Positions 43,919 to 52,606 of a DNA stretch of 64,000 nucleotides are shown here, piece by piece. The notes under the pieces are model-generated. The model had not been told where the DNA came from, ran no database searches, and worked only from the letters and a program-made list of their open reading frames with translations. Each line of letters begins with the position of its first letter. The first letter of the stretch is position 1. A program made the translations under genes and the position numbers. This stretch comes from Candidatus Melainabacteria bacterium (lineage in GTDB: Bacteria; Cyanobacteriota; Vampirovibrionia; Obscuribacterales; Obscuribacteraceae): positions 558,001 to 622,000 of the forward strand of contig JAFKGK010000001.1 in assembly GCA_017307165.1 (NCBI GenBank). Reading direction: 5' to 3'.

Positions 43919-45670
43919 TTGCCAGATTACATAACTTCCATCGACCAGCTAGATGAGGACACCCTTCATTTGGTTCCCCTTGGGGGCCAATCGGAGCTGG
44001 GGCAAGTGATCTGGGCCTTTATCTACCAGTCATCCATACTTTTAGTGGATGCCGGCGCTACCTATCCACAAAAAGAACTGCCCGGCGTCGATCTACTATT
44101 GCCCAACACCAATTTTCTCGAAGCAAACCAAAAGCATATAGTCGGTCTGGCCCTGACCAACGGTCATGAGGAGCACGTGGGGGCCGTGGCCTATCTGGCC
44201 ACGCATGTCCAGATCCCTCGTGTAATGGCACCTCCGCAGGTAGTCTCGATGATCGGTCAGGGCTGCTACAAGCTCTATGGCGAAGACACCCGCGTCAATG
44301 CCGAGGCCATCCAGTATCGCAATGACTATCGTCTGGGGCCGTTTTATCTGGAATGGATCCGCAGCAACAATGCCATCGCTGACGCCAGTTGTCTCAAGAT
44401 CAGTTGTCCTGGCGGCGTCGTGCTCTATACTTCGGGTTTCAAGATAGAGCAGGGCACAGGCGAGATGATCGACTTGCATCGCTTGAGCGCGATTGGTGAC
44501 AATGGCGTGGACATACTTATTTCTGACTCGTCCAATGTCGAGGCGCCAGGGTATTCGCCGTCGGAGCATACAGTGGAGAGCCGCCTGCACAAGATCGCAC
44601 AGGAGGCTGCCGGACGTGTCATCGTCGTCATGCCGGCTACCAATACCTATCGTCTAAATGCCCTGTATGCAGCTGCCGCGCAGTCCGGTCGCAAACTCAT
44701 CCTCTCTGGCGAGACCTTGCAAAAAGTCGCTCTCAGCACGGCCATGGCCGGGCATCTGGCTATGGATACTGCCAATGCGATCGGTTCGTCTTTTACAGAG
44801 GTCAAGTCCAGATCCATCCCCGACAAGGGTGTGATGGTCGTGGCTTCGTCCATAGAGTGCGATCCGATACGTATCCTCGAAGATATCACCTATGACGAGC
44901 ATCCCGAGATACACCTCCAGGCCGGCGACACCATAGTTTTTTCGAGCGATATCATGCCTGGCGAACTGCGTCATATGGCCAATGTGCTCGATCGTCTCTT
45001 GTCACGTCATGTAGATTGCATCTATGCCGTCCGCAATGGCGTCAACGTCTCCAAGCATGCCGCACAAGAAGAACTGAAGTGCATGCTGAACGTGGCCAAA
45101 CCTGCCATCTTTGTGCCTGCAATCGGTGAAGGCCGACACATCGCCCGTCATGCCGAATTGGCGCGGCATTATGGTATCAATCCTGGTGCCATTTTTACTA
45201 TGCGCAATGGTCAGTGTCTTGCCTACAAGCCCTTCGATCCGACCGATGCCGACATCATTGGCGAGATCGAGAGCGCTCCTGTCCTCTTTAATCGCGATCA
45301 GGGCGAGAGAGTCACTACCAGCTCTGTCAACGAGAGACGTTCTCTGAGCCTCGAGGGCATACTGACAGTTGGACTTACTGTCGACCAGTCTGGCAATCTT
45401 CTGGCCGAGCCTGATATCAAATGTGGTGCTTCTGGTTTTCAACTCTCCAGGCAGTGGGAGGAGCTCTCAGGTGAAATGCCGGAGATTGTGAAGGAAGCCG
45501 TAGACCGTGCTTTCTCTCGCGCGCTCATATCATTTGATCGAGAGCAAGGCATGATAGATGCGCACACAGCATTGCGATCGGTGGTGCGCGAGTCTGTGGT
45601 TAAGGCCGTAAGATCGAGACTGTCGGCCAAGCCGACGGTACAGGTCATCGTGCACCAGGTCGACAAATAA
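43919..45670 (+). CDS. RNase J-like protein with degenerate metal site
   Basis: 583 aa, collinear with RNase J along the beta-lactamase, beta-CASP and C-terminal domains: 'LGGQSELGQVIWAF', 'LLVDAG', 'LISDSSNVE', 'AGDTIVFSSDIMPGE', 'SKHAAQEELK'. The catalytic residues are replaced. HGHEDH reads NGHEEH (N81, E85); the HSIPD His is N151; the Asp of TGDFK is G173; the IHR His is Y244; the His of the IHGEYR motif is I402. H83, H86 and H380 remain. It is unlikely to bind two metals or cut RNA, so a structural or RNA-binding role is inferred. TTG start at 43919 without Shine-Dalgarno. Confidence 0.85.
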   Translation: MPDYITSIDQLDEDTLHLVPLGGQSELGQVIWAFIYQSSILLVDAGATYPQKELPGVDLLLPNTNFLEANQKHIVGLALTNGHEEHVGAVAYLATHVQIPRVMAPPQVVSMIGQGCYKLYGEDTRVNAEAIQYRNDYRLGPFYLEWIRSNNAIADASCLKISCPGGVVLYTSGFKIEQGTGEMIDLHRLSAIGDNGVDILISDSSNVEAPGYSPSEHTVESRLHKIAQEAAGRVIVVMPATNTYRLNALYAAAAQSGRKLILSGETLQKVALSTAMAGHLAMDTANAIGSSFTEVKSRSIPDKGVMVVASSIECDPIRILEDITYDEHPEIHLQAGDTIVFSSDIMPGELRHMANVLDRLLSRHVDCIYAVRNGVNVSKHAAQEELKCMLNVAKPAIFVPAIGEGRHIARHAELARHYGINPGAIFTMRNGQCLAYKPFDPTDADIIGEIESAPVLFNRDQGERVTTSSVNERRSLSLEGILTVGLTVDQSGNLLAEPDIKCGASGFQLSRQWEELSGEMPEIVKEAVDRAFSRALISFDREQGMIDAHTALRSVVRESVVKAVRSRLSAKPTVQVIVHQVDK

Positions 45671-45678
45671 ATAATTTG

Positions 45679-46557
45679 CTACCAGCCACCAGTGATGGCC
45701 AGGGCATTACTATCGTCCAGCTTGAGCAGCAATTCGGCAGGTTGCGTGCCTTTTGGGGCTGGTTCGATCTTGAGGTATTCTTGCCAGTAATAAATGAGTC
45801 CAGGCGTCTTGTGAGTGCCAGTCACCCACCATTCGCCTGCTCCAAGATCGACTTTGCCGGCCCACTCTTTGTTTTGATTGGCTAGCTCCAGCTTGATCGG
45901 CGTGGTCGTGTTGCCTAGCCTATTGGCGTCAAGCTCTTCTTCCCGGTGATTGTCTTCGTATAATGCCACGGCTTCTTTATAGCGGGCGGCGCGCTTTTCC
46001 TCGATGGCATTGATGCGGCGGCACTCTGGTATTACATAGGGTGCTAGTTTTTTGGCCCAGCCGTATTGCTCGACGATAGTGTGAGGCACACCCATGCCTG
46101 AGGCCTTGAGTCCATTGCGAAAAGCATACTGCCAGCGCCAACCGCCCATGGGATAGGGTCTCTCCAGCGATAATCTAGCTTGATAGCCAGAAGCCAATAG
46201 CATGTCCTTGACGGCAAATTCTTCGACAGGCAGTCCCTTGTTTTCGTTAAATACCCTTGGTGGGCGGGTGCGATAGGGGTAGGCCTTGAGCTCCACTATA
46301 GAGCGTTTCATCTGTGGTACGACCATGCGGATGCGTACCGGTGTCTTGGGTGCTTCTCTTGTATCGGGGATGTCGCCTTCGGTCAGTGGTGAGGCTTCGT
46401 CTGGATCAAGCGTGGATGGGAGCTCTGTCTTATTGTGATCGAGTATAGGTTTGAGCGGTCGGCCGCTGCCGATCGGGCTTTGGCCTTGCGCCATATGCTG
46501 ATTTGAAAAAAAGGCTAAGACGATGATCAGGCTTAAGGCAAAATATCTTGAGTGCAC
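45679..46557 (-). CDS. Secreted hypothetical protein
   Basis: 292 aa with a signal peptide (LSLIIVLAFFSNQHMAQG, about residues 8-25). A Pro/Asp/Thr-rich linker (30-75) precedes a region rich in aromatic and basic residues ('RPYPMGGWRWQYAFRNGL') and a C-terminal 'KVDLGAGEWWVTGTHKTPG'. I do not recognise the family. Located 3 nt downstream of the HD-GYP gene on the same strand, so probably cotranscribed. Periplasmic or surface location is inferred. Confidence 0.65.
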   Translation of the reverse strand: MHSRYFALSLIIVLAFFSNQHMAQGQSPIGSGRPLKPILDHNKTELPSTLDPDEASPLTEGDIPDTREAPKTPVRIRMVVPQMKRSIVELKAYPYRTRPPRVFNENKGLPVEEFAVKDMLLASGYQARLSLERPYPMGGWRWQYAFRNGLKASGMGVPHTIVEQYGWAKKLAPYVIPECRRINAIEEKRAARYKEAVALYEDNHREEELDANRLGNTTTPIKLELANQNKEWAGKVDLGAGEWWVTGTHKTPGLIYYWQEYLKIEPAPKGTQPAELLLKLDDSNALAITGGW

Positions 46558-46560
46558 TTG

Positions 46561-48003
46561 TCAGTCCAGAGGCTTGTAGTTTTCGGGTAGGCCAAAGTTG
46601 TACATGCGGTCAAAGACGTTTTTAAAGTCTTCTTCGCCGCGCTTGGGAGTGGCGCCTGATACGAGTTCGACCATGCGCTTCCATTTGACGGCTTTGAGTA
46701 CAGACACGTCTTCGGATGTGGTTTGTTCCCGTTCTGATTCCATGACGCGCAGTACCTGCTCGGCAGGTAGATTGTAAAAGGCATCGACGCAGGCGCTGTC
46801 AAAATGATTGTCGCGACCCGAGTCGAGGATCTCAGTCACTTTTTCGATGGGCATGCGATTGCGGTAATGTCTGACTGAGGTAAGAGCGTCAAAGACGTCT
46901 GCTACGGCAATGATGCGGGAGAGAAATGGTATCTGCTCGCCTTTGAGATTGCGATAGTAGCCGGTGCCATCTAGTTTTTCGTGGTGGCACGAAGCAACGA
47001 AGGGGACAGCCGCCAGGCGCTTTGTGAAGGGCAGATTGTTGAGCAAATCAAAGGTGATGGAGGCATGCTTTTGCACAGTGGCGTATTCTTCGGGTGTCAG
47101 GCGGCCATTTTTCCAGAGGATGGCCTCGGGAACGCCTATCTTGCCGTAGTCGTGCATCATGGCCGAATAGCGCAGAACGTCCAGATCCTCCTGGACGACC
47201 TTGAGCGAGCCACCCATCAAAAGACTGTAATTGGTGACGCGTACCGAATGTCCTGCTGTGAGAGGGTCGCGTTTGTCGATTGTCTGCGCCAGGACCTCGA
47301 GGGTCTTGTCGACAAAGCGCTCGATCTCGGCATAGGCCTGGGCCTGTTCGATCAGGCCGGAGGCGACTGTGGTCAGAGCCTCGAGCCAGTCCTCGTCTTC
47401 GCTTGTAAACGGACCAGTGAGCTTGTTGAGTACTTGAAAAACACCGATGACCATGCCATCGCGATTGCGCATCGGCACGCAGAGTACACTCTGGGTACGG
47501 TAGCCGGTCTTTTTGTCGACATCCGGATCAAAGCGCTCGTCTTTGTAGGCATCAGGGATATTGATGATTTTGCCGGAGCGGGCGCAGTGGCTGACAATGG
47601 CTGTCCCGGACAAAGGTATGCGGATGGTGCGAGTCCCTATCAGACCTTGAGCGACCTGGGTCCAGAGCTCGGACCTGTCGGCATCGAGCACAAAGACCGA
47701 GCAGCGGTCGCATTTGAGCATCGACTGGGTCTCTCTGGTGATGGTCTCGAGCAGAGCATCCATCTTGCGCTCTGTGGCCATAGATTTGACCACACGATAG
47801 AGGCCGGACAATGGCCGCAAGCGCTCCAGTTCTTCTTGTAGGCGCAGAGACTTGATCTCGCGCTCGATCAAGGCAATCTCGCGCTTGGCCAGTTCTTCTT
47901 CAAATTCTCGAAGGTCTTTTTTTGCCGAATTGTTGGCTCCCGGCTGGGCCACGGCCTTGCTTGCGCCACTGGCCTTGGAAGAAGAAGAGGAGTTTTTAGC
48001 CAT
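46561..48003 (-). CDS. GAF and HD-GYP-type signalling phosphodiesterase
   Basis: 480 aa. A charged coiled coil (30-65) leads to a GAF domain (about 75-220; 'CDRCSVFVLDAD', 'LCVPMRNRDGMVIGVFQVLN'), then an HD-GYP domain: H252, HD pair H284-D285 with K288 ('MMHDYGKIGVPE'), 'HHEKLDGTGY' at 340-349 and 'DVFDALTSVRHYR'. The family hydrolyses c-di-GMP. The GYP triplet reads GYY here, so substrate preference or partner binding may differ. The GAF domain would sense a small ligand. Cytoplasmic. Downstream of lepB by 24 nt. Confidence 0.9.
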   Translation of the reverse strand: MAKNSSSSSKASGASKAVAQPGANNSAKKDLREFEEELAKREIALIEREIKSLRLQEELERLRPLSGLYRVVKSMATERKMDALLETITRETQSMLKCDRCSVFVLDADRSELWTQVAQGLIGTRTIRIPLSGTAIVSHCARSGKIINIPDAYKDERFDPDVDKKTGYRTQSVLCVPMRNRDGMVIGVFQVLNKLTGPFTSEDEDWLEALTTVASGLIEQAQAYAEIERFVDKTLEVLAQTIDKRDPLTAGHSVRVTNYSLLMGGSLKVVQEDLDVLRYSAMMHDYGKIGVPEAILWKNGRLTPEEYATVQKHASITFDLLNNLPFTKRLAAVPFVASCHHEKLDGTGYYRNLKGEQIPFLSRIIAVADVFDALTSVRHYRNRMPIEKVTEILDSGRDNHFDSACVDAFYNLPAEQVLRVMESEREQTTSEDVSVLKAVKWKRMVELVSGATPKRGEEDFKNVFDRMYNFGLPENYKPLD

Positions 48004-48027
48004 TAGGAGAGCCTCAGATGGTCTAGC

Positions 48028-48792
48028 TTAGTCTTGGGTCTGCAGAGAGGGCGGATAGTGCGGTGGCTCTAAACGTCTCCAGATTAATAGATATGCCCGG
48101 CCTATGACTCTTTTCTCGTCCAAAAATCCCCAAACGTGACCATCTTCTGAATTATTTCTGTTGTCACCCATCATGAAAAGCTTGCCGGAGGGCACGATGA
48201 TAGGCGCGGACTGTTCCTTAGGATCGGTGCAAGGCTGGATAAATTCGTTGCGAGTATTGCGACCTTTTATGTCGCCCATGGTGTTGAGATTGTAGGCAGG
48301 CAACTCTTTGATATAGGCGGATTCGTCCAACAATTGGTTGTTGATATAGACACCCTGATTGGCCTGGATGCGGATGCGATCACCAGGCACGCCTATGACG
48401 CGTTTGATAAAGGCCGTATCGTTAGGAAAGAACGGCAGGCCAGTGAGTCTGCCCAAGAGGTGCAGAGGGTCGTTTTTGATATCTTCGCCTCCCATCTCGA
48501 TGGGCGGTGGATAAAAGACAAGGATGTCTCCTCGTTCGATCTTTTTGCCGAGATGGCCGGAGATTTTTTCGACGATCAGGCGGTCGTTGATCTGTAGAGT
48601 CGGCTCCATCGACGAAGATGGTATATATCGCGCCTCGGCGATGCCCCAGCGAATGCCGATCAAGAGGAGCAGCGTGACGAGCACGAGCTCGATCGCTTCG
48701 CGCATGAAGCCTTTGATAAAGCCTTTAGAGCCTGTATCTGCATCGGATTCGGGATTGGTGTTTTCTGTCTTTTCTGGCACTGAGCTTGTCAC
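48028..48792 (-). CDS. lepB: Signal peptidase I
   Basis: Removes signal peptides at the inner membrane. 254 aa from a GTG at 48792. One membrane segment (about 34-50, 'LVLVTLLLLIGIRWGI'), nucleophile S61 in 'IPSSSMEPTL', general-base K130 in 'AFIKRVIGVPGDRI', and 'MMGDNRNNSEDGHVWGF' near the C-terminus. It carries a larger insert between the Ser and Lys boxes. A TATAAT sits about 35 nt upstream inside the end of gcvPA. Confidence 0.95.
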   Translation of the reverse strand: MTSSVPEKTENTNPESDADTGSKGFIKGFMREAIELVLVTLLLLIGIRWGIAEARYIPSSSMEPTLQINDRLIVEKISGHLGKKIERGDILVFYPPPIEMGGEDIKNDPLHLLGRLTGLPFFPNDTAFIKRVIGVPGDRIRIQANQGVYINNQLLDESAYIKELPAYNLNTMGDIKGRNTRNEFIQPCTDPKEQSAPIIVPSGKLFMMGDNRNNSEDGHVWGFLDEKRVIGRAYLLIWRRLEPPHYPPSLQTQD

Positions 48793-48826
48793 TTATCGAC
48801 CTATGGGGTAAACGCTGCAAATGGTG

Positions 48827-48832
48827 ATTATA
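48827..48832 (-). promoter_or_regulatory. -10 element (TATAAT) of lepB
   Basis: Minus-strand TATAAT ends 34 nt before the lepB GTG and overlaps the stop codon of gcvPA, so lepB may be expressed apart from gcvPA. No good -35 at standard spacing. Confidence 0.35.
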
Positions 48833-50255
48833 CAGTCAAAACTTTTTTGGCAGAGGACTTGCCGGTCAAGTCGGCAACTACCATTTCGAGTTTTTGCGCA
48901 TACTCATCGAGTTCTTGGACCGGGTTCATCTCGGTCACTGCCACAAGTATGGCATTTTGCATCTCGGGGAAATTGACAGAGACATCGATGCCACCGAGGA
49001 CTCCATGATTTTGCAACTCCAGCAATACCTGGTCGGCCCTCAGCCCATCGCTCAATTGCAGCACAAACTCATTGTAATAAGGAGCATCGAAAGCCAGGCT
49101 CACGCCCTTGATTGCCGTGAGTTTTTCGGCTAGATAATGTGCCCTCTGCAAGGAGATATTAGCCAGGTCCTGCATCCCGCTAGGACCCATGGCGGTAAAG
49201 TAGACCAGCATGGCCAGGGCATTGAGTGCCTGGTTGGTGCAGATATTAGAAGTGGCCTTGGCGCGACGTATATGCTGCTCGCGTGTTTGCAGGGTGAGGG
49301 TATAGGCTCTCTGGCCTCGATTGTCCTGGGTCATGCCGGCCAATCTGCCAGGCAATTGGCGGACATAGTCTTTGCGGCAAGCAATATAGCCAGCACTGGG
49401 CCCGCCAAAACTAAGATAGTTGCCGCAGCTCTGTCCATCACCTACGACCAGATCAGCACCAAGATCGCCGGGAGCTGTGTAGAGTCCGAGGGCGATTGGA
49501 TCTGTTACTACGATCAGCAAGGCGCCTTTATCGCGAGCGATCTGACCCAGGGCCTTGACGTCCTCGACGATACCAAAATAATTGTGATATTGAACGATGA
49601 AGCAAGCCGTGTCGTCAGTGAGCTTTGCTGCAAGATCGGACGGCGAGGTCTTGCCACCCTGGATGGTGACTTGGGCAAATGGGTATTCGATGCAATCGGC
49701 ATAGGTCTCTGTGACCATTTTGTATTCGGGGTTAACCGCCCGCGATACCAGTATCTGCTTGCGGCCAGTGAGGCGGCTGGCCATCAGAGCTGCTTCGGCT
49801 AGTGCAGTCGGGCCGTCATACATGGAGGCATTAGCGACATCCATGCCAGTCAAGAGACAGATGGATGATTGAAATTCGTAGATGGCTTGCAGGCTGCCCT
49901 GAGCTACTTCGGGCTGGTATGGCGTATAGGCTGTGGCAAACTCAGATCTGGACACTATGGCCGGCACCACCGATGGTACAAAGCGACGATAGCTGCCACC
50001 ACCGATGAAGGAGGCTTGTTGGCTCGTCGGTTTGTTTTTGGCTGCGAGCTTGCCGATCTCACCGACTAATTCTAGCTCCGACAAGCCTGGTGCCAGGGCT
50101 AGATCGGCGTCCTTGACGCGGATTTCCTTGGGTATGTGCGCTATCAGTTGTTCGAAATCGCCCAGGCCGATCTCCTTGAGCATGGCTGCCCTCTCTCGAC
50201 CAGTGTTGGGGAGGTAGGGGATATGCGATGAGCTGGGTGTGTTTTGATCTGACAT
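48828..50255 (-). CDS. gcvPA: Glycine dehydrogenase (decarboxylating) subunit 1
   Basis: N-terminal half of the two-subunit P-protein of the glycine cleavage system. 475 aa from ATG 50255 (AAGG 6 nt before); ATG 50270 adds five residues. 'HIPYLPNTGRERAAML', 'SFIGGGSYRRFVPSVV', 'YTPYQPEVAQGSLQAIYEFQ' and 'ASMYDGPTALAEAALMA' are diagnostic. The PLP-binding Lys lies in the partner GcvPB, which is not in this window, nor are gcvT or gcvH. Single-gene placement before lepB is a little unusual. Confidence 0.93.
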   Translation of the reverse strand: MSDQNTPSSSHIPYLPNTGRERAAMLKEIGLGDFEQLIAHIPKEIRVKDADLALAPGLSELELVGEIGKLAAKNKPTSQQASFIGGGSYRRFVPSVVPAIVSRSEFATAYTPYQPEVAQGSLQAIYEFQSSICLLTGMDVANASMYDGPTALAEAALMASRLTGRKQILVSRAVNPEYKMVTETYADCIEYPFAQVTIQGGKTSPSDLAAKLTDDTACFIVQYHNYFGIVEDVKALGQIARDKGALLIVVTDPIALGLYTAPGDLGADLVVGDGQSCGNYLSFGGPSAGYIACRKDYVRQLPGRLAGMTQDNRGQRAYTLTLQTREQHIRRAKATSNICTNQALNALAMLVYFTAMGPSGMQDLANISLQRAHYLAEKLTAIKGVSLAFDAPYYNEFVLQLSDGLRADQVLLELQNHGVLGGIDVSVNFPEMQNAILVAVTEMNPVQELDEYAQKLEMVVADLTGKSSAKKVLTV

Positions 50256-50322
50256 CTTGGCCTTATCCATACGAGACGTGTCGACAGCTAAGTTTAGCTA
50301 ATTATGGTGCGCAATAAAAACG

Positions 50323-50328
50323 TATAAT
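50323..50328 (+). promoter_or_regulatory. -10 element (TATAAT), likely leaderless start of pth
   Basis: TATAAT is followed by 7 nt (ctttaac) and the pth ATG at 50336, with no Shine-Dalgarno. The acgTATAAT context recurs elsewhere in the window. A -35 is not obvious. Confidence 0.5.
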
Positions 50329-50335
50329 CTTTAAC

Positions 50336-50941
50336 ATGAATGTAATCGTGGGTCTTGGAAATCCCGGTCTCGAGTATGCCTCGACCCGTCACAACGCTGG
50401 CTTCATGGTCATAGACCATCTCTTGCAAAAGGCTCAAGGCGAATTGAAGCAAAGTGCTTCGATGAAATGCCTTTATTGCAAGACAAAGCTGCGTGGCTTC
50501 GATGTGATTTTGGTCAAGCCGATTACATATATGAATCTTTCGGGGCAAGCAGTGCAGGCCCTCTTGCACTGGTACAAGATCAAGCCAGCCCAGATGATAG
50601 TGGTGCATGACGATGTGTCCTTGCACCTGGGGAGGCTCCGCTTTCAAAAAGGCGGCGGAGCAGGCGGGCAGCATGGTGTGGAGTCCATAATTCAATGCCT
50701 GTCAGGCGATAAGGGCTTTGACCGGCTCAAATTTGGTGTAGGCCCCGATCCTGGTGGCGCCACCAGGGGCGATTATGTCCTCTCTCGCTTTGCAGCCGAA
50801 AGCCAGCCGACACTGGTTAATCTTCTGAAACATTCGGAGGCTGGCATATTGGATTGGCTAAAAAACGGTATCGACCATGCTGCCAATGCATTCAATGGCA
50901 AAAATTATGCCGTTGTCGAAGGTGAAAATAAAGTTATTTAA
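50336..50941 (+). CDS. pth: Peptidyl-tRNA hydrolase
   Basis: Recycles tRNA from drop-off peptidyl-tRNA. 201 aa. 'VGLGNPGLEYASTRHNAGF' with the catalytic His, 'VKPITYMNLSGQAV', 'IVVHDDVSLHLGRL' and 'GRGDY'-equivalent 'TRGDYVLSRF' are present. The conserved GGHNG loop, which contacts tRNA in the E. coli enzyme, reads GGQHG. Otherwise standard. Expressed from a promoter whose -10 lies 7 nt before the ATG. Confidence 0.93.
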   Translation: MNVIVGLGNPGLEYASTRHNAGFMVIDHLLQKAQGELKQSASMKCLYCKTKLRGFDVILVKPITYMNLSGQAVQALLHWYKIKPAQMIVVHDDVSLHLGRLRFQKGGGAGGQHGVESIIQCLSGDKGFDRLKFGVGPDPGGATRGDYVLSRFAAESQPTLVNLLKHSEAGILDWLKNGIDHAANAFNGKNYAVVEGENKVI

Positions 50942-51190
50942 ATCGTGCATCTCTCATACAAGAGATCTCCATTGGATTGCCGCTATATAGACAATCGGCT
51001 GTTCTTGGCCCTTGTGAGAAATCAAGACCACCATCTTGAAGTAAAAATCATTCGCAAGTACTGCCAAACCCTGGATGTCAGTATCCTAAAATCTAACCTC
51101 AATCAAGGCAGTACGGCTTGAGAAAAGTCTTTCGCCAAATTTGAGTTTGGTGGGGCGGCTTTGCAAGAAACTTTAAAGGATGACCGTTAA
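50942..51190 (+). promoter_or_regulatory. Upstream region of the respiratory operon
   Basis: 249 nt between pth and ccoN. It has a small hairpin ATCTCT/AGAGAT (about 50949-50966) without T tract, a possible -10 TAAAAT at 51087-51092 and an AAAGGA Shine-Dalgarno (51176-51181) before the GTG of ccoN. A 58-codon GTG frame (50945-51121) is open but has no ribosome site or recognisable features. No clear FNR-type palindrome was found, although oxygen control would be expected. Confidence 0.35.
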
Positions 51191-52606
51191 GTGAGCACTT
51201 TGGCACAAGCAAGTTTGCTAGACCGGCTATTCAGCCGACAAGAAGGCTCGGCCAGCCGCAACTTCTTTATCTCGGCACTCTGGTGGTCGATATGGGGAAT
51301 GGGTGCCGGCATGTTGGCCGGTGCAGAGTTTTCGATGCCCGATTTGATTCGGAACGTTCCTCAGTTGTCGATGCCCCACCTGCGTATGTGGCACGTCAAC
51401 GCTGTAGCCATAGGCTGGCTCTCCATGGGCTATGTCGGCGGCATCTTTCACATGGTGCCCACGCTCTGCAAAACCAAGCTGTATAGCGAGCGTCTCGGCA
51501 ATCTCACCATGTGGGCCTGGAACCTCGTCATGGCCGGCGCTTTTTGTACGCTCCTCAATGGCAATACCGAAGGTCGAGAGTACGCCGAACTAGGCGCTAT
51601 CCTCGACGTTTTAGTAGTTATAGGCCTGGTGCTCGTCGCCTTCAACGTATATATGACGATCGTGCAGCGCAAAGTCAAAAAGCTGTATGTCTCGCTCTGG
51701 TATTTTCTTGGTTCACTTTTCTGGTTCCCTCTCGTCTATGTCATCGGCCAGAGGACCTTCGTGGCCTTGCCTGGTCTCAATGACGCCATCGTTGGCTGGT
51801 TTTACGGTCACAACATCCTCGGCATGTGGTTTACCACTGTCGGCGTAGGCATGATGTATTACCTGATCCCTCGCTATACCAAGGCTCCTCTCTACAGCCA
51901 TGGCTTATCCATGTTGGGATTCTGGGGCATCGCCCTCTTTTATGCTCCGACAGGCACACACCACATTCTCCAATCTCCAGTACCCGAATGGCTCAAGGCC
52001 ATCGCGGTCATTTCCTCCATCTTTCTCCTCGTACCGGTACTTACCGTACTCACTAACTTTTTTATGACTATGAAGGGTAAGTGGGGCCTGGTGGCTACCG
52101 ACATGCCTTTGCGCTTTGCCGTGACCTCCTGCATGTTCTATCTGGTCACTTGTACTCAAGGTCCTTTCCAGGCCACACGTTGGGTCAACTGGTACCTACA
52201 CTTTACCCAGTGGGTAGTGGGGCACGCTCACCTTGCCCTGCTCGGTACTTTCTCTTTCATTCTCACTTCGGCCATCTATTACAGCATCCCCCGCTTGACG
52301 GGCAAGAACTGGCATAGCGAGGGCCTGATCAGAGGTCATTACTGGCTCAAATTTTTGGGCTTCTGCTTGATGATGACTTCGCTCACTACCGCCGGCTTGA
52401 TCCAATCTGCTGGCTGGGCGATGGGCTTCCCCGTCGACCAGTGGAGTCTCGCGATCAGACCATATTGGTTTTTGAGAGCGATAAGCGGCATCATGATCGT
52501 CACCGGTCAATTGATCTTTGCTTACAACCTCTTTAAGACTCTGTATACGCCGGCAACTGTTTCATCGGCCGATGCGAAAGCTAAAGCCCGGGAGGTCAAG
52601 GTCTAA
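51191..52606 (+). CDS. ccoN: cbb3-type (C-family) cytochrome oxidase subunit I
   Basis: Catalytic heme-copper subunit, 471 aa from GTG 51191 with about 12 membrane helices. Low-spin heme ligands H68 ('MWHVNAVAIGW') and H347; CuB ligands H207 ('WFYGHNIL') and H257/H258 ('GTHHIL'); heme b3 ligand H345 ('VVGHAHLALLG'). Y251 sits 6 residues before H257, the position of the cross-linked Tyr of C-family oxidases. The K and D-channel pattern was not analysed. Reduces O2 at high affinity by family knowledge; a nitric oxide reductase is less likely because of the Tyr and the CcoO partner. First gene of the operon. Confidence 0.92.
   Translation: MSTLAQASLLDRLFSRQEGSASRNFFISALWWSIWGMGAGMLAGAEFSMPDLIRNVPQLSMPHLRMWHVNAVAIGWLSMGYVGGIFHMVPTLCKTKLYSERLGNLTMWAWNLVMAGAFCTLLNGNTEGREYAELGAILDVLVVIGLVLVAFNVYMTIVQRKVKKLYVSLWYFLGSLFWFPLVYVIGQRTFVALPGLNDAIVGWFYGHNILGMWFTTVGVGMMYYLIPRYTKAPLYSHGLSMLGFWGIALFYAPTGTHHILQSPVPEWLKAIAVISSIFLLVPVLTVLTNFFMTMKGKWGLVATDMPLRFAVTSCMFYLVTCTQGPFQATRWVNWYLHFTQWVVGHAHLALLGTFSFILTSAIYYSIPRLTGKNWHSEGLIRGHYWLKFLGFCLMMTSLTTAGLIQSAGWAMGFPVDQWSLAIRPYWFLRAISGIMIVTGQLIFAYNLFKTLYTPATVSSADAKAKAREVKV

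Noticed and set aside
46981..47841. 286-codon plus-strand frame opposite the HD-GYP gene
   Set aside because: Shadow of a gene with intact catalytic motifs.
50945..51121. 58-codon GTG frame between pth and ccoN
   Set aside because: No Shine-Dalgarno, no recognisable domain, and it spans a hairpin; it may be chance.
51191..52606. Nitric oxide reductase NorB instead of CcoN
   Set aside because: The Tyr six residues before the CuB His pair and the following CcoO-like and CcoS-like genes fit a C-family oxidase.
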